From VRUE01 sp963704505 (GTDB lineage Bacteria > Actinomycetota > Thermoleophilia > Solirubrobacterales > 70-9), in contig OY969912.1 of assembly GCA_963704505.1 (NCBI GenBank), forward strand, positions 1,984,001 to 2,048,000: a stretch of 64,000 nucleotides of DNA, in the 5' to 3' direction. The notes beneath the pieces are model-generated. The model saw nothing but the letters and a program-made list of their open reading frames with translations. It had not been told where the DNA came from and did not search any database. Both the position numbers and the translations under genes were made by a program. Of the stretch, positions 1-7,423 are shown piece after piece (position 1 is the stretch's first letter; each line of letters opens with the position of its first letter).

Positions 1-365
1 TCGGCAGCGCCCTCGACGACGAGCTCGGATCGGCGCCGCTCTCCAACCAGGCGGTCGGCAAGGTCGCCGACGCCAAGGAAAAGCCGCTGGCGGTCCCGGC
101 GACCGGTGATCTCGCCGCCGACGAGGCCGACCGGATCGTCGCCGCCGCCGACGACGCTTCGACCTCCTCCTTCCACCTCGGCATCGGGATCGCCGGGGTG
201 CTGATGATCCTCGGCGGCATCGTCGCCGGCTTCGGGATCGAGAACCCGAAACGGCGGGTCGGGGCCGTCGCCAGCAGGGGCACCGCCCAGGCCGGCGAGT
301 GCGGTCATTCCACCGATTGCGACAAGGGCGACACCGACGCGGCGCTCGAGCCGGGACGCGCATAG
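1..365 (+). CDS. C-terminal fragment of an MFS (DHA2-type) drug exporter
   Basis: The reading frame is open from the window edge (first full codon at base 3) to the TAG at 363-365, about 120 residues. It holds one clear membrane segment (SFHLGIGIAGVLMILGGIV), followed by GFGIENPKR and a hydrophilic Cys/Asp-containing tail. A last transmembrane helix followed by a short 'GI.NP' turn is typical of the end of 14-helix EmrB/QacA-type major facilitator exporters. The N-terminus lies outside the window, so the substrate cannot be judged. Family assignment is inference from a single helix and its flank. Confidence 0.5.
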   Translation, partial: GSALDDELGSAPLSNQAVGKVADAKEKPLAVPATGDLAADEADRIVAAADDASTSSFHLGIGIAGVLMILGGIVAGFGIENPKRRVGAVASRGTAQAGECGHSTDCDKGDTDAALEPGRA

Positions 366-368
366 GGT
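363..368 (+). promoter_or_regulatory. Predicted -10 element of trpS (TAGGGT)
   Basis: TAGGGT lies 7 bases before the GTG start of trpS and there is no Shine-Dalgarno sequence, which fits a leaderless transcript. The hexamer also contains the stop codon of the upstream gene, so read-through transcription is equally possible. Confidence 0.4.
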
Positions 369-375
369 TCTCAGG

Positions 376-1362
376 GTGATCATCTTTTCCGGAATCCAGC
401 CGACCGGGCGCAAGCACCTCGGCAACTACATCGGGGCGATTCAGCAATACGTGGAGGGCCAGGACCGGGGCGACCCGGCGATCTTCTGCATCGTCGACCT
501 GCACGCGATCTCGGTCCCCTATGACCCGGCCGAGCTGCGCCAGCGGGTCCACGACACGACCGCGATCCTGCTCGCCGCCGGGCTCGACCCGAGCCGCTGC
601 ATCCTCTTCCGCCAGTCCGATGTGCAAGAGCACACCGAGCTGACCTGGCTGCTCTCGGCGGTCACCTCCCACGGTGACCTCAACCGGATGACGCAGTTCA
701 AGGAAAAGTCGGCGAAACAGAGGGAGCTGGTCTCCTCGGCGCTCTTCTACTACCCGGTCCTGCAAGCCGCCGACGTGCTCGCCTATAAGACCGACGAGGT
801 TCCGGTCGGCGAGGACCAGCGCCAGCACATCGAGCTGACCCGGGAGGTCGCGCGCCGCTTCAACGAGCGCTTCGGCGAGACGCTGGTCGAGCCCGAGCTG
901 CGGGTCCCCGGGGTCGGCGCGCGGATCATGGACCTCCAGGAAGCCGGTAACAAGATGTCCACCACGGGGTCCAGCGACGCGGGCACGGTCTTCGTCCTCG
1001 ACGAGCCCGACGCGATCCGCAAGAAGCTGGGTAGCGCCGTCACCGACTCCGGTCGCGAGGTGCGCCGCGGCGAGGACAAGGCCGGGATAACGAACCTGAT
1101 CGACATCCTCGCCGTCGCCCGCGGGGCGACCCCGGAGGCGATCGAGGCCGAGTTCGAGGGTGCCGGCTACGGCGATTTCAAGAAGGCCGTGGCGGAGGGC
1201 GTGGTCGAGCTGCTGGCACCGGTGCAGGAGCGCTACGCGGAGTTGCGCCCCGACCAGGCCGCGCTCGAGGGGACGCTCGCCGAGGGTGCCGAGAAGGCGC
1301 GCGCGATCGCCGCCGGCACGGTCGCCGAGGTGCGCGAGCGGATGGGGTTCGGCGGCGGCTAG
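376..1362 (+). CDS. trpS: Tryptophanyl-tRNA synthetase
   Basis: Cytoplasmic class I aminoacyl-tRNA synthetase that charges tRNA-Trp. At 328 residues it has normal bacterial TrpRS length. The HIGH-type motif is KHLGN (residues 13-17) after PTG; the KMSKS-type loop is KMSTT (193-197), the usual TrpRS variant. DLHAIS and the GEDQRQHIELTRE stretch are also TrpRS-specific. The GTG start gives the canonical N-terminus (IIFSGIQPTG). It precedes scpA by 33 bases and no T-box or leader fits in the 10-base upstream gap. Confidence 0.97.
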   Translation: MIIFSGIQPTGRKHLGNYIGAIQQYVEGQDRGDPAIFCIVDLHAISVPYDPAELRQRVHDTTAILLAAGLDPSRCILFRQSDVQEHTELTWLLSAVTSHGDLNRMTQFKEKSAKQRELVSSALFYYPVLQAADVLAYKTDEVPVGEDQRQHIELTREVARRFNERFGETLVEPELRVPGVGARIMDLQEAGNKMSTTGSSDAGTVFVLDEPDAIRKKLGSAVTDSGREVRRGEDKAGITNLIDILAVARGATPEAIEAEFEGAGYGDFKKAVAEGVVELLAPVQERYAELRPDQAALEGTLAEGAEKARAIAAGTVAEVRERMGFGGG

Positions 1363-1383
1363 GCCGCTGTCTTTCCCTGCCGT

Positions 1384-1389
1384 TACGGT
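1384..1389 (+). promoter_or_regulatory. Predicted -10 element of scpA (TACGGT)
   Basis: TACGGT is 6 bases before the scpA ATG, with no ribosome-binding site between, consistent with leaderless transcription of scpA-scpB-rluB. Confidence 0.4.
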
Positions 1390-1395
1390 TGGTCG

Positions 1396-2127
1396 ATGCC
1401 CGTCGCTGAGCTGGACCTCGAGCTCGACGTCTTCGCAGGCCCCTTCGACCTGTTGCTGGCCGTCGTCCTGCGCGAAGAGGTGGACCTTTTGGAGGTCGAG
1501 CTCGGCGAGGTCGTGGTCGCCTACATCGAGTACCTCGAGGCGCAGGGAGAGCTGGAGCTCGAGGTGGCCACCGAGTTCCTCGTCCTGATCGCCTCGTTGC
1601 TGGAGCTCAAGTCCCGCCTGATCCTGCCCCGCGAGGAGGACGGGCTCGACGAGCTGAAGCCCGAGGAGGCGATCGAGGAGCTGCTCGCGCGGCTGCTCGA
1701 GTACCGGCGCTACGCCGCCGCGTCGAAGGTTCTCGTCGATCGCTTCGAGTCCGAGCGGGGCTACCTCTACCGCTCGGCGCCGCTGCCGACCGAGCTGCGC
1801 CGGGTCGCCGTCGACGCCGCGACCGCCGCCTATGACCCGGAGCGGCTCGGCACCGCGCTGGGCGACCTGCTCTCCGAGCCGCCGACCGTCGACATCAGCC
1901 ACATCCGCCCGACCGTCTCGCTGGAAAAGCGGCTCGCCGCGCTGCGCCGGGCGCTGCGCTCCGGTGGCGGCAGCGTCGACTTCGACGAGCAGTTCGGCGG
2001 TGAGGACCGGCTCACCCAGGCGGTCACCCTCTTCGCGCTGCTCGAGCTCTACCGGCGCGGTGAGGCGACCTGGAAGCAGGCCGAGCCGTTTGGCCCGATC
2101 GAGATCACCGGCGGGGCGGGCGGATGA
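1396..2127 (+). CDS. scpA: Segregation and condensation protein A (kleisin)
   Basis: Kleisin subunit of the SMC-ScpAB condensin, which bridges the two SMC heads and helps organise and segregate the chromosome. The N-terminal kleisin motif (FAGPFDLLLAVVLREEVDLLEVEL) and the 'EFLVLIASLLELKSRLILP' helix are diagnostic. A C-terminal winged-helix segment (DRLTQAVTLFALLELYRRG) follows. Length is 243 residues. It overlaps scpB by four bases (ATGA). Its partner SMC is encoded at 45.8 kb in this window and is unusually short, so the ScpA-SMC contact is worth examining. Confidence 0.95.
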   Translation: MPVAELDLELDVFAGPFDLLLAVVLREEVDLLEVELGEVVVAYIEYLEAQGELELEVATEFLVLIASLLELKSRLILPREEDGLDELKPEEAIEELLARLLEYRRYAAASKVLVDRFESERGYLYRSAPLPTELRRVAVDAATAAYDPERLGTALGDLLSEPPTVDISHIRPTVSLEKRLAALRRALRSGGGSVDFDEQFGGEDRLTQAVTLFALLELYRRGEATWKQAEPFGPIEITGGAGG

Positions 2128-2696
2128 ACGACCTTGCCCGCACGATCGAGTCGCTCCTCTTCCTCTCCCCACAGCCGGTCTCGGCCGCCGACCTGGCCGA
2201 GGCGACCGAGGCAAAGCAGGGCCAGGTCGAGGAGGCGATCGAGGTGCTGCGCGAGGACCTGGCCGAGGGCCGCCGCGGCGTCGTCCTGCGCGAGGTCTCC
2301 GGCGGCTTCGCCCTTGCCAGCGATCCGGCGAGCGAGGAGGCCGCGAGGCGCCTGCTGGCGAAGCCGCGGACGCCGCCCCTGACCCAGGCCCAAGCCGAGA
2401 CCCTCGCGATCGTCGCCTACCTGCAGCCGGTATCTCGGCCCGAGGTGGCGCGGATCCGCGGCGTCTCCTCCGAGTCGGCGGTGCAGACGCTGGCCGAGCG
2501 CGGCTTGATCGAGGAGTCCGGCCGCTCGCGTTTCGGCGCCGCGATCTTCAGGACCACCGAGCTCTTCGAGCGCCTCTTCGGCCTCGAGGGGCTCGACCGG
2601 CTGCCGGACCCCTCGCGCTTCGACCCGACCCCGGAGGATGAGCGCGAGCTGCGCGAGCGCCTCTTGAAGGCGGGCGAACAACGCGCCGAACCGTGA
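2124..2696 (+). CDS. scpB: Segregation and condensation protein B
   Basis: ScpB is a winged-helix dimer that wraps around ScpA in the condensin complex. The 190 residues contain the family motifs ESLLFLSPQPVSAADLAE at the start, ETLAIVAYLQPVSRPEVARI and RGVSSESAVQTLAERGLIEE, and the final LFGLEGLDRLPDP block. The start overlaps the scpA stop by four bases and its own stop overlaps the GTG of the next gene (GTGA), indicating a translationally coupled scpA-scpB-rluB operon. Confidence 0.95.
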   Translation: MNDLARTIESLLFLSPQPVSAADLAEATEAKQGQVEEAIEVLREDLAEGRRGVVLREVSGGFALASDPASEEAARRLLAKPRTPPLTQAQAETLAIVAYLQPVSRPEVARIRGVSSESAVQTLAERGLIEESGRSRFGAAIFRTTELFERLFGLEGLDRLPDPSRFDPTPEDERELRERLLKAGEQRAEP

Positions 2697-3376
2697 GGCT
2701 CGCGAAGTACCTGGCCCACGGCGGTGTTGCTTCGCGGCGGCTCTCGGAGAAGATCATCGCCAACGGGCGGGTGACGGTCGGCGGTGAGGTGGTCACCGAC
2801 CCCGCCCGCGACGTCGGGGACGCGGACGATGTCCGCGTCGACGGCAGCCCGGTCGGCGAGGAGCCGCGCGAGGTCTGGGCTGTCCACAAGCCGTCGGGCG
2901 TCGTCTCGACCGCGAAGGAGCCCGGCAGTCGGCCGGCCGTCGTCTCGCTGGTCCACACCGACGCTCGGCTCTACCCGGTCGGCCGTCTCGACGCCGACTC
3001 GACCGGGCTGCTGCTGCTGACCAACGACGGGGGCTTGGCGAACCGGCTCACCCATCCGCGCTACGAAGTGCCGAAGACCTACCGGATCGAGCTCCACCGG
3101 CCCCCCTCCGACGCCGACCTGAAGCGGCTGGCGGAAGGCGTCGAGCTGGAGGATGGCGTCACCGCGCCGGCCGAGGTGCGGCGGGTCGCGGGACGCAACG
3201 TCGAGGTCATCCTGCGCGAGGGACGCAACCGCCAGCTGCGGCGCATGGCCGAGGCGATCGACAACCGGGTGGTCGCTCTGCGCCGCGTGCGCTTCGGCCC
3301 GATCGAGCTCGGCGACCTGGCCGAGGGCAAGTCCCGCCGCCTCTCCGATGAGGAGATCGCAAAGCTGCACCGCTGA
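2693..3376 (+). CDS. rluB: 23S rRNA pseudouridine synthase, RluB/RsuA family
   Basis: Isomerises uridine to pseudouridine in 23S rRNA (RluB-type, near position 2605 by family precedent). An N-terminal S4 RNA-binding domain (residues 1-45, RLAKYLAHGGVASRR) is followed by the catalytic domain. The catalytic Asp lies in the GRLDADSTGLLLLTNDG motif, and the family GRNRQLRRMAEA motif follows. The scpA-scpB-rluB order is widely conserved in Gram-positive bacteria. GTG start, GTGA overlap with scpB. A long hairpin begins at the stop codon. Confidence 0.92.
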   Translation: MRLAKYLAHGGVASRRLSEKIIANGRVTVGGEVVTDPARDVGDADDVRVDGSPVGEEPREVWAVHKPSGVVSTAKEPGSRPAVVSLVHTDARLYPVGRLDADSTGLLLLTNDGGLANRLTHPRYEVPKTYRIELHRPPSDADLKRLAEGVELEDGVTAPAEVRRVAGRNVEVILREGRNRQLRRMAEAIDNRVVALRRVRFGPIELGDLAEGKSRRLSDEEIAKLHR

Positions 3377-3416
3377 TTGGCGCCTTTTTCGTCCCGGGGA
3401 CGACAAAGGAGCCAAT
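3376..3416. terminator. Long hairpin after rluB, terminator-like, no U-tract
   Basis: Arms ATTGGCGCCTTTTTCGTCCC and the complement ending GGAGCCAAT pair over about 20 bases with two mismatches and almost no loop. It starts on the last base of the rluB stop. There is no T-run, as in many actinobacterial hairpin terminators. The 79 bases from here to the chorismate mutase start show nothing else I can identify. Confidence 0.6.
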
Positions 3417-3495
3417 CGTCCGACTTGGCGCCCGCTCGGCGACGCGCCGGGCTCGAAGGCGATAGCCACGGTCGACTTTGGGAAGATGCGGGTCG

Positions 3496-3873
3496 ATGGC
3501 GGGCGAGCAGAGACTTTTCGCGGTGCGCGGGGCGGTGCAGGCCGAGGCCAACGAGGCCGAGGCGATCCTCTCGGCGACGGCGGAGCTGATGACCGAGCTG
3601 CTCGAGCGCAACAGCCTGGCGGCGCCGGAGATCGTCAGCTGCCTCTTCACGACCACGGCCGACCTCGACGCGGAGTTCCCGGCCGTCGCCGCGCGCAACA
3701 TCGGGCTCGACTCGGTTCCGCTGCTCTGCTGCCGCGAGATCCCGGTTCCGGGCTCGATGGAGAGGGTCATCCGGGTGATGGTCCACTTCTACGGCCCGGC
3801 CGGCCACGCCCCCGCCCATACGTACCTGGGCGCCACGCAGGGGCTGCGCTCCGACCTGCACGCCGCCCAGTAG
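3496..3873 (+). CDS. aroH: Chorismate mutase, AroH type
   Basis: Converts chorismate to prephenate, the branch point to phenylalanine and tyrosine. The protein (125 residues) matches the trimeric Bacillus-type AroH fold, not the helical AroQ type: AVRGAVQAEANEAEAI at the start, the FTTTADLDAEFPAVAAR strand and VPLLCCREIPVPGSMERVIRVM, with the R-G and C-R positions typical of the active site. I chose the ATG at 3496 because it begins right before the AroH start motif; an in-frame TTG at 3478 is the alternative. It heads a run of aromatic biosynthesis genes. Confidence 0.93.
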   Translation: MAGEQRLFAVRGAVQAEANEAEAILSATAELMTELLERNSLAAPEIVSCLFTTTADLDAEFPAVAARNIGLDSVPLLCCREIPVPGSMERVIRVMVHFYGPAGHAPAHTYLGATQGLRSDLHAAQ

Positions 3874-3897
3874 CCGTCGCCCGCCGGCGCGGTCGGC

Positions 3898-3903
3898 CAC
3901 AAT
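3898..3903 (+). promoter_or_regulatory. Possible -10 element of hisC (CACAAT)
   Basis: CACAAT lies 8 bases upstream of the hisC ATG in the 38-base gap after the chorismate mutase gene. It is a weaker match to TANNNT than most in this window. Confidence 0.3.
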
Positions 3904-3911
3904 ACGCCGCG

Positions 3912-5006
3912 ATGACCGTCACCTTCGCCGAGAAGCTCGCCCGAATCCCGGGATACCAGGCAGGCGTCCCCACGGGCCAGGCGCCCGAGGCGATCGCCGC
4001 CGGGCAGATCGCCCAGCTCGCCTCCAACGAGTCGCCGTTCCCGCCGCACCCGCGGGTCGTCGAGGCGATCCAGGCCGCCGCCGGCGCGATGAACCGCTAC
4101 CCCGACCCCGACGCGACCCTGCTCCGCGGCCGCATCGCCGACCGCTACGAGACCGAGCCGGGCCGGATCGCCGTCGGCAACGGCTCCTGCGAGATCCTCC
4201 TTGCCGCCGCCGAGGCGCTCTGCGAGCCGGGCTCCGAGATCGTCTATGCCTGGCCCTCGTTCTCGATGTACCCGTATCTACCCGCCCTGACCGGCGCCCG
4301 CGAGATCCGCGTGCCGCTCGCCGCGGGCGACGTCCACGACCTCGACGCGATGGCCACCGAGGTGACCGCCGCGACCCAACTGTTGATCGTCTGCAATCCC
4401 AACAACCCGACCGCGACCCACATCCAGGCGAAGGAGATCGGCGCCTTCTGCGAGCGCGTGCCCGAGCACGTGACGATCATCGTCGACGAGGCCTACATCG
4501 AGTTCCAGACCGAGGACGACCCCGACTCGACGGTCGACTTGCTCGCCGAGTTCCCCAACCTGGTCATCCTGCGCACCTTCAGCAAGGCCTACGGGCTCGC
4601 CGGCCTGCGGGTCGGCTACGCGATCGGCTCGGCCAAGTTCCGCGCCGCCGTCGACGCGGTCCGCCAGCCCTTCAGCGTCAACGCCCTCGCCCAGGCCGCC
4701 GGCGCCGAGGCGATTCTGCATTCCGACGACGTCGACAGGCGGGTGGAGGGCACCCTGATCGAGCGGATCAGGGTCGAGTCCGGGCTCGAGGAGCTCGGCC
4801 TCTCTACCAGCGAGAGCCAGGCGAACTTCTCCTGGATCGACCTCGGCGGCGCCGATGAGGGCGAGGTCGTCGCCGGCCTCGCCGAGCGCGAGATCGTGGT
4901 CCGCCCGGGAACGCCGCTCGGCGACCCCGGCCACCTGCGCGTCACCTACGGCACCCGCGAGGAGAACGACCGCTTCCTGGCTGCGATCGGCGAGATCCTG
5001 GGCTGA
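3912..5006 (+). CDS. hisC: Histidinol-phosphate / aromatic aminotransferase (HisC-like)
   Basis: PLP-dependent fold-type I aminotransferase of 364 residues. The PLP lysine is K225 in TFSKAYGLAGLRVGY; CNPNNPT and the DEAYIEF substrate-domain motif are also present. The ATG start yields a normal N-terminus; an open frame extends far upstream but has no family similarity. HisC-like proteins can transaminate histidinol-phosphate, phenylpyruvate or 4-hydroxyphenylpyruvate. Here it sits between chorismate mutase and DAHP synthase/prephenate dehydrogenase, so a role in Phe/Tyr transamination is likely. No other his gene is nearby. Confidence 0.88.
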   Translation: MTVTFAEKLARIPGYQAGVPTGQAPEAIAAGQIAQLASNESPFPPHPRVVEAIQAAAGAMNRYPDPDATLLRGRIADRYETEPGRIAVGNGSCEILLAAAEALCEPGSEIVYAWPSFSMYPYLPALTGAREIRVPLAAGDVHDLDAMATEVTAATQLLIVCNPNNPTATHIQAKEIGAFCERVPEHVTIIVDEAYIEFQTEDDPDSTVDLLAEFPNLVILRTFSKAYGLAGLRVGYAIGSAKFRAAVDAVRQPFSVNALAQAAGAEAILHSDDVDRRVEGTLIERIRVESGLEELGLSTSESQANFSWIDLGGADEGEVVAGLAEREIVVRPGTPLGDPGHLRVTYGTREENDRFLAAIGEILG

Positions 5007-5034
5007 AAGCTTCGGCCCCGTCGCGATTCCGTGC

Positions 5035-5040
5035 TACAAC
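5035..5040 (+). promoter_or_regulatory. Predicted -10 element of the DAHP synthase leader transcript (TACAAC)
   Basis: TACAAC is 7 bases before the second in-frame ATG (5048) of the leader peptide and 4 before the first (5045). This is the same spacing seen at other leaderless genes in the window, so transcription probably begins at the leader peptide's own start codon. Confidence 0.4.
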
Positions 5041-5044
5041 CTCA

Positions 5045-5137
5045 ATGATGAAGCGAACGGCCGAGACCCCGAGCCCCCTCCGCGCCCCCGGCGCCGCGCT
5101 CGAGTCTGCCCGCTTCTCCTATTGGCGATTTAGCTAG
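5045..5137 (+). CDS. Leader peptide with Phe/Tyr/Trp codons (attenuation) upstream of DAHP synthase
   Basis: A 30-codon frame (start 5045 or 5048, TAG at 5135-5137) encodes a peptide whose end is ARFSYWRFS: F24, Y26, W27 and F29 packed just before the stop. DAHP synthase commits carbon to all three aromatic amino acids, so a leader that senses charged tRNA-Phe, -Tyr and -Trp is the expected architecture. Aromatic leader peptides before DAHP synthase and trp genes are established in other actinobacteria. The 120 bases between its stop and the synthase start are GC-rich with short inverted repeats, but I could not draw one convincing terminator/antiterminator pair by eye. Confidence 0.7.
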   Translation: MMKRTAETPSPLRAPGAALESARFSYWRFS

Positions 5138-5257
5138 GCGTCCGGCCTGGCGGTGCCTCGGTGCCGCGCATGAAAACGCGCTTCGGTCGGGCGCCGCACT
5201 TGGTTCGCGCGCCGCGTGTTTAGGATCTTCAACGCTTTGGAGGATGGTGAGGACAAG

Positions 5258-6337
5258 ATGATGATCGGGACCGAGCAGGGCGCGAAGGACCGCGTCCGCG
5301 ACCAGCGCATCGAGCGAATCGTCGAGCTCGCCTCGCCGGCGACGCTGCTGGAGGAGCTGCCGCTGGCCGAGGAGCGCGAGAAGGCGGTCGTCCGCGGCCG
5401 CACCGAGGTCGAGGCTGTCCTCGACCGAGAGGACGACCGGCTCCTGGTGGTGGTCGGGCCGTGCAGCGTGCACGACGTCGACGCCGCCCTGGACTACGCC
5501 GGCCGGCTCGCCGCCTACGCCAAGGACCATGACGACGACCTGCTGGTCGCGATGCGCGTGTACTTCGAGAAGCCGCGGACCTCGATCGGCTGGAAGGGCC
5601 TGATCAACGACCCCCACCTCGACGGCTCCGCGGACGTCAACGCCGGGTTGCGGATCGCCCGCGCCCTGCTGCTCCAGGTCGTCGACCTCGGGCTGCCGAT
5701 CGGCTGCGAGTTCCTCGACCCGATCACGCCGCAGTACATCTCCGATGCCGTCTCCTGGGGGGCGATCGGCGCCCGCACGACGGAGAGCCAGATCCACCGC
5801 CAGCTCGCTTCGGGCCTCTCGATGCCGATCGGCTTCAAGAACCGCACCGACGGGGACGTCCAGGTCGCCGTCGACGCGGTCCGCGCAGCGGCCGCCTCGC
5901 ACGCCTTCGCCGGAATCGACGACAGCGGCATCCCGGCGATCCATCACACCGCCGGCAACCCCGACGCGCACGTGATCCTGCGCGGTGGCAAGGGCGCCCC
6001 GAACTACGACGAGGCCGGGGTCGAGGGGGCGCTGGCGGCACTGCGCGCCGCGGGCCTGCCCGAGCGGGTCGTGATCGACGCCTCGCACGACAACAGCGGC
6101 AAGGAGCCGGCACGGCAGGTCACCGCCGCTTCGGAGATCGGCGACCAGGTCGCCGCGGGCAACGGGGCGATCGTCGGCGTGATGCTCGAGTCCTTCATCG
6201 TCGAGGGCGCCCAGAGCAGCGATGGCGACGGCCCCCTCACCTACGGCCAGTCGATCACCGATGCCTGCATGGCGTGGGACAAGACGATCGACGTCCTCGA
6301 CGGCCTGGCGGCCTCGGTCAGGTCACGGCGACGATGA
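5258..6337 (+). CDS. aroG: 3-deoxy-7-phosphoheptulonate (DAHP) synthase, type I-alpha
   Basis: Condenses phosphoenolpyruvate and erythrose 4-phosphate, the first step of the shikimate pathway. Motifs: VGPCSVHD, the MRVYFEKPRTSIGWKGLINDP block, GCEFLDPITPQYISD, GARTTESQIHRQLASGLSMP and IDASHDNSGKEP, all typical of the AroF/G/H class. I place the start at ATG 5258 (about 359 residues); an in-frame GTG at 5216 would add 14 residues. An aromatic leader peptide lies upstream. The stop overlaps the tyrA ATG (ATGA). Confidence 0.95.
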   Translation: MMIGTEQGAKDRVRDQRIERIVELASPATLLEELPLAEEREKAVVRGRTEVEAVLDREDDRLLVVVGPCSVHDVDAALDYAGRLAAYAKDHDDDLLVAMRVYFEKPRTSIGWKGLINDPHLDGSADVNAGLRIARALLLQVVDLGLPIGCEFLDPITPQYISDAVSWGAIGARTTESQIHRQLASGLSMPIGFKNRTDGDVQVAVDAVRAAAASHAFAGIDDSGIPAIHHTAGNPDAHVILRGGKGAPNYDEAGVEGALAALRAAGLPERVVIDASHDNSGKEPARQVTAASEIGDQVAAGNGAIVGVMLESFIVEGAQSSDGDGPLTYGQSITDACMAWDKTIDVLDGLAASVRSRRR

Positions 6338-7419
6338 AGGTCGCGGTCCTCGGCGTCGGCCTGATCGGTGGCTCCATCGGTCGGGCGGCCAGGACGAGGG
6401 CCGGCGCCGACGTGGTCGGCTTCGACCTCGATACCGGCACGGTCGCCGAAGCCGTCGCCGCCGGAGCCGTCAACCGCTCCGCGGCGACCGTCGCCGATGC
6501 CTGCGCCGACTCCGACGTCGTCTTCTGCGCCGCGCCGGTGGGCGGCCTGGTCGACCTCGCTCGCGAGGCGCTCGAGCGCAGCGGCGAGGAGACCGTCGTC
6601 ACCGACGTCGGCTCGACCAAGCGCGAGATCGTCGCCGCCCTCGGCGACGATCAGCGCTTCATCGGCGGCCACCCGCTGGCCGGAGCCGAGACCGCCGGCG
6701 TCGCCAATGCCCGCGAGGACCTCTTCGACGGCGCCCGCTGGTACCTGACCCCGACCGGCGCTTCCAGCGGCGTCCTCTACGACCGCCTCCAGCGCGCGAT
6801 CTCCGACCTCGGCGCCCGTCCGCAGGCGATCGAGGCCGAGGCTCACGACCGCCTGATGGCGACCGTCAGCCACCTGCCCCACGTGGTCGCCAATGCCCTC
6901 GTCGGGGAGGCGGTCGCCGAGCTCGGCCGCGACTCGGAGCGGATGCCCGAGGTCGGCCCGAGCTTCCGCGACACAACCAGGGTCGCCGGCTCCAACCCGG
7001 CGATCTGGGGGGACATCTTCGCCAGCAACCGCGAGGCCGTCGCCGAGGCGATCGACGCGGTCGGCGCCCGCCTGCGCGACGCCGCCGAGCTGATCCGCGG
7101 CGGCGATCGCGACGCCGTCGCCGCCTGGCACGCAACCGCCGCCGAGGACCGCCGCCGGTTGCTCGAGGCGGACCTCTCCGGCGGCCCGCTGCGTGAGCTG
7201 CGGGTCGTGGTCAACAACCGGCCCGGGACGATCGCCGCCCTCGCCCTCGCCCTCGGCGAGGCAGGCGTCAACATCGAGGACATGGCGCTCTACCCGACCC
7301 CCGACATGACCTCGGGGGCGGTCACCCTCTGGGTCTCCGGCGACGACGAGGCCGACCGCGCCGTCGGTCTGATCCGCGGCCTCGGGCATTCGGTCTCGGC
7401 TGTGGGCACCGGGGAGTAG
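6334..7419 (+). CDS. tyrA: Prephenate dehydrogenase with C-terminal ACT domain
   Basis: Oxidatively decarboxylates prephenate to 4-hydroxyphenylpyruvate for tyrosine. The 361-residue protein opens with a Rossmann motif (VLGVGLIGGSIGRAA), then DVGSTKREIV, FIGGHPLAGAE and the SHLPHVVANAL helix that carries the catalytic His. Residues from about 285 form an ACT domain (ELRVVVNNRPGTIAALALAL, then EDMALYPTPD), usually the tyrosine feedback site. The ATG at 6334 overlaps the DAHP synthase stop, so the two are coupled. Confidence 0.94.
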   Translation: MKVAVLGVGLIGGSIGRAARTRAGADVVGFDLDTGTVAEAVAAGAVNRSAATVADACADSDVVFCAAPVGGLVDLAREALERSGEETVVTDVGSTKREIVAALGDDQRFIGGHPLAGAETAGVANAREDLFDGARWYLTPTGASSGVLYDRLQRAISDLGARPQAIEAEAHDRLMATVSHLPHVVANALVGEAVAELGRDSERMPEVGPSFRDTTRVAGSNPAIWGDIFASNREAVAEAIDAVGARLRDAAELIRGGDRDAVAAWHATAAEDRRRLLEADLSGGPLRELRVVVNNRPGTIAALALALGEAGVNIEDMALYPTPDMTSGAVTLWVSGDDEADRAVGLIRGLGHSVSAVGTGE

Positions 7420-7423
7420 GGGG

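Noticed and set aside
3153..3911. N-terminal extension of the hisC frame to 617 residues
   Set aside because: The extension overlaps rluB and the chorismate mutase gene and has no aminotransferase similarity; the family start is at 3912.
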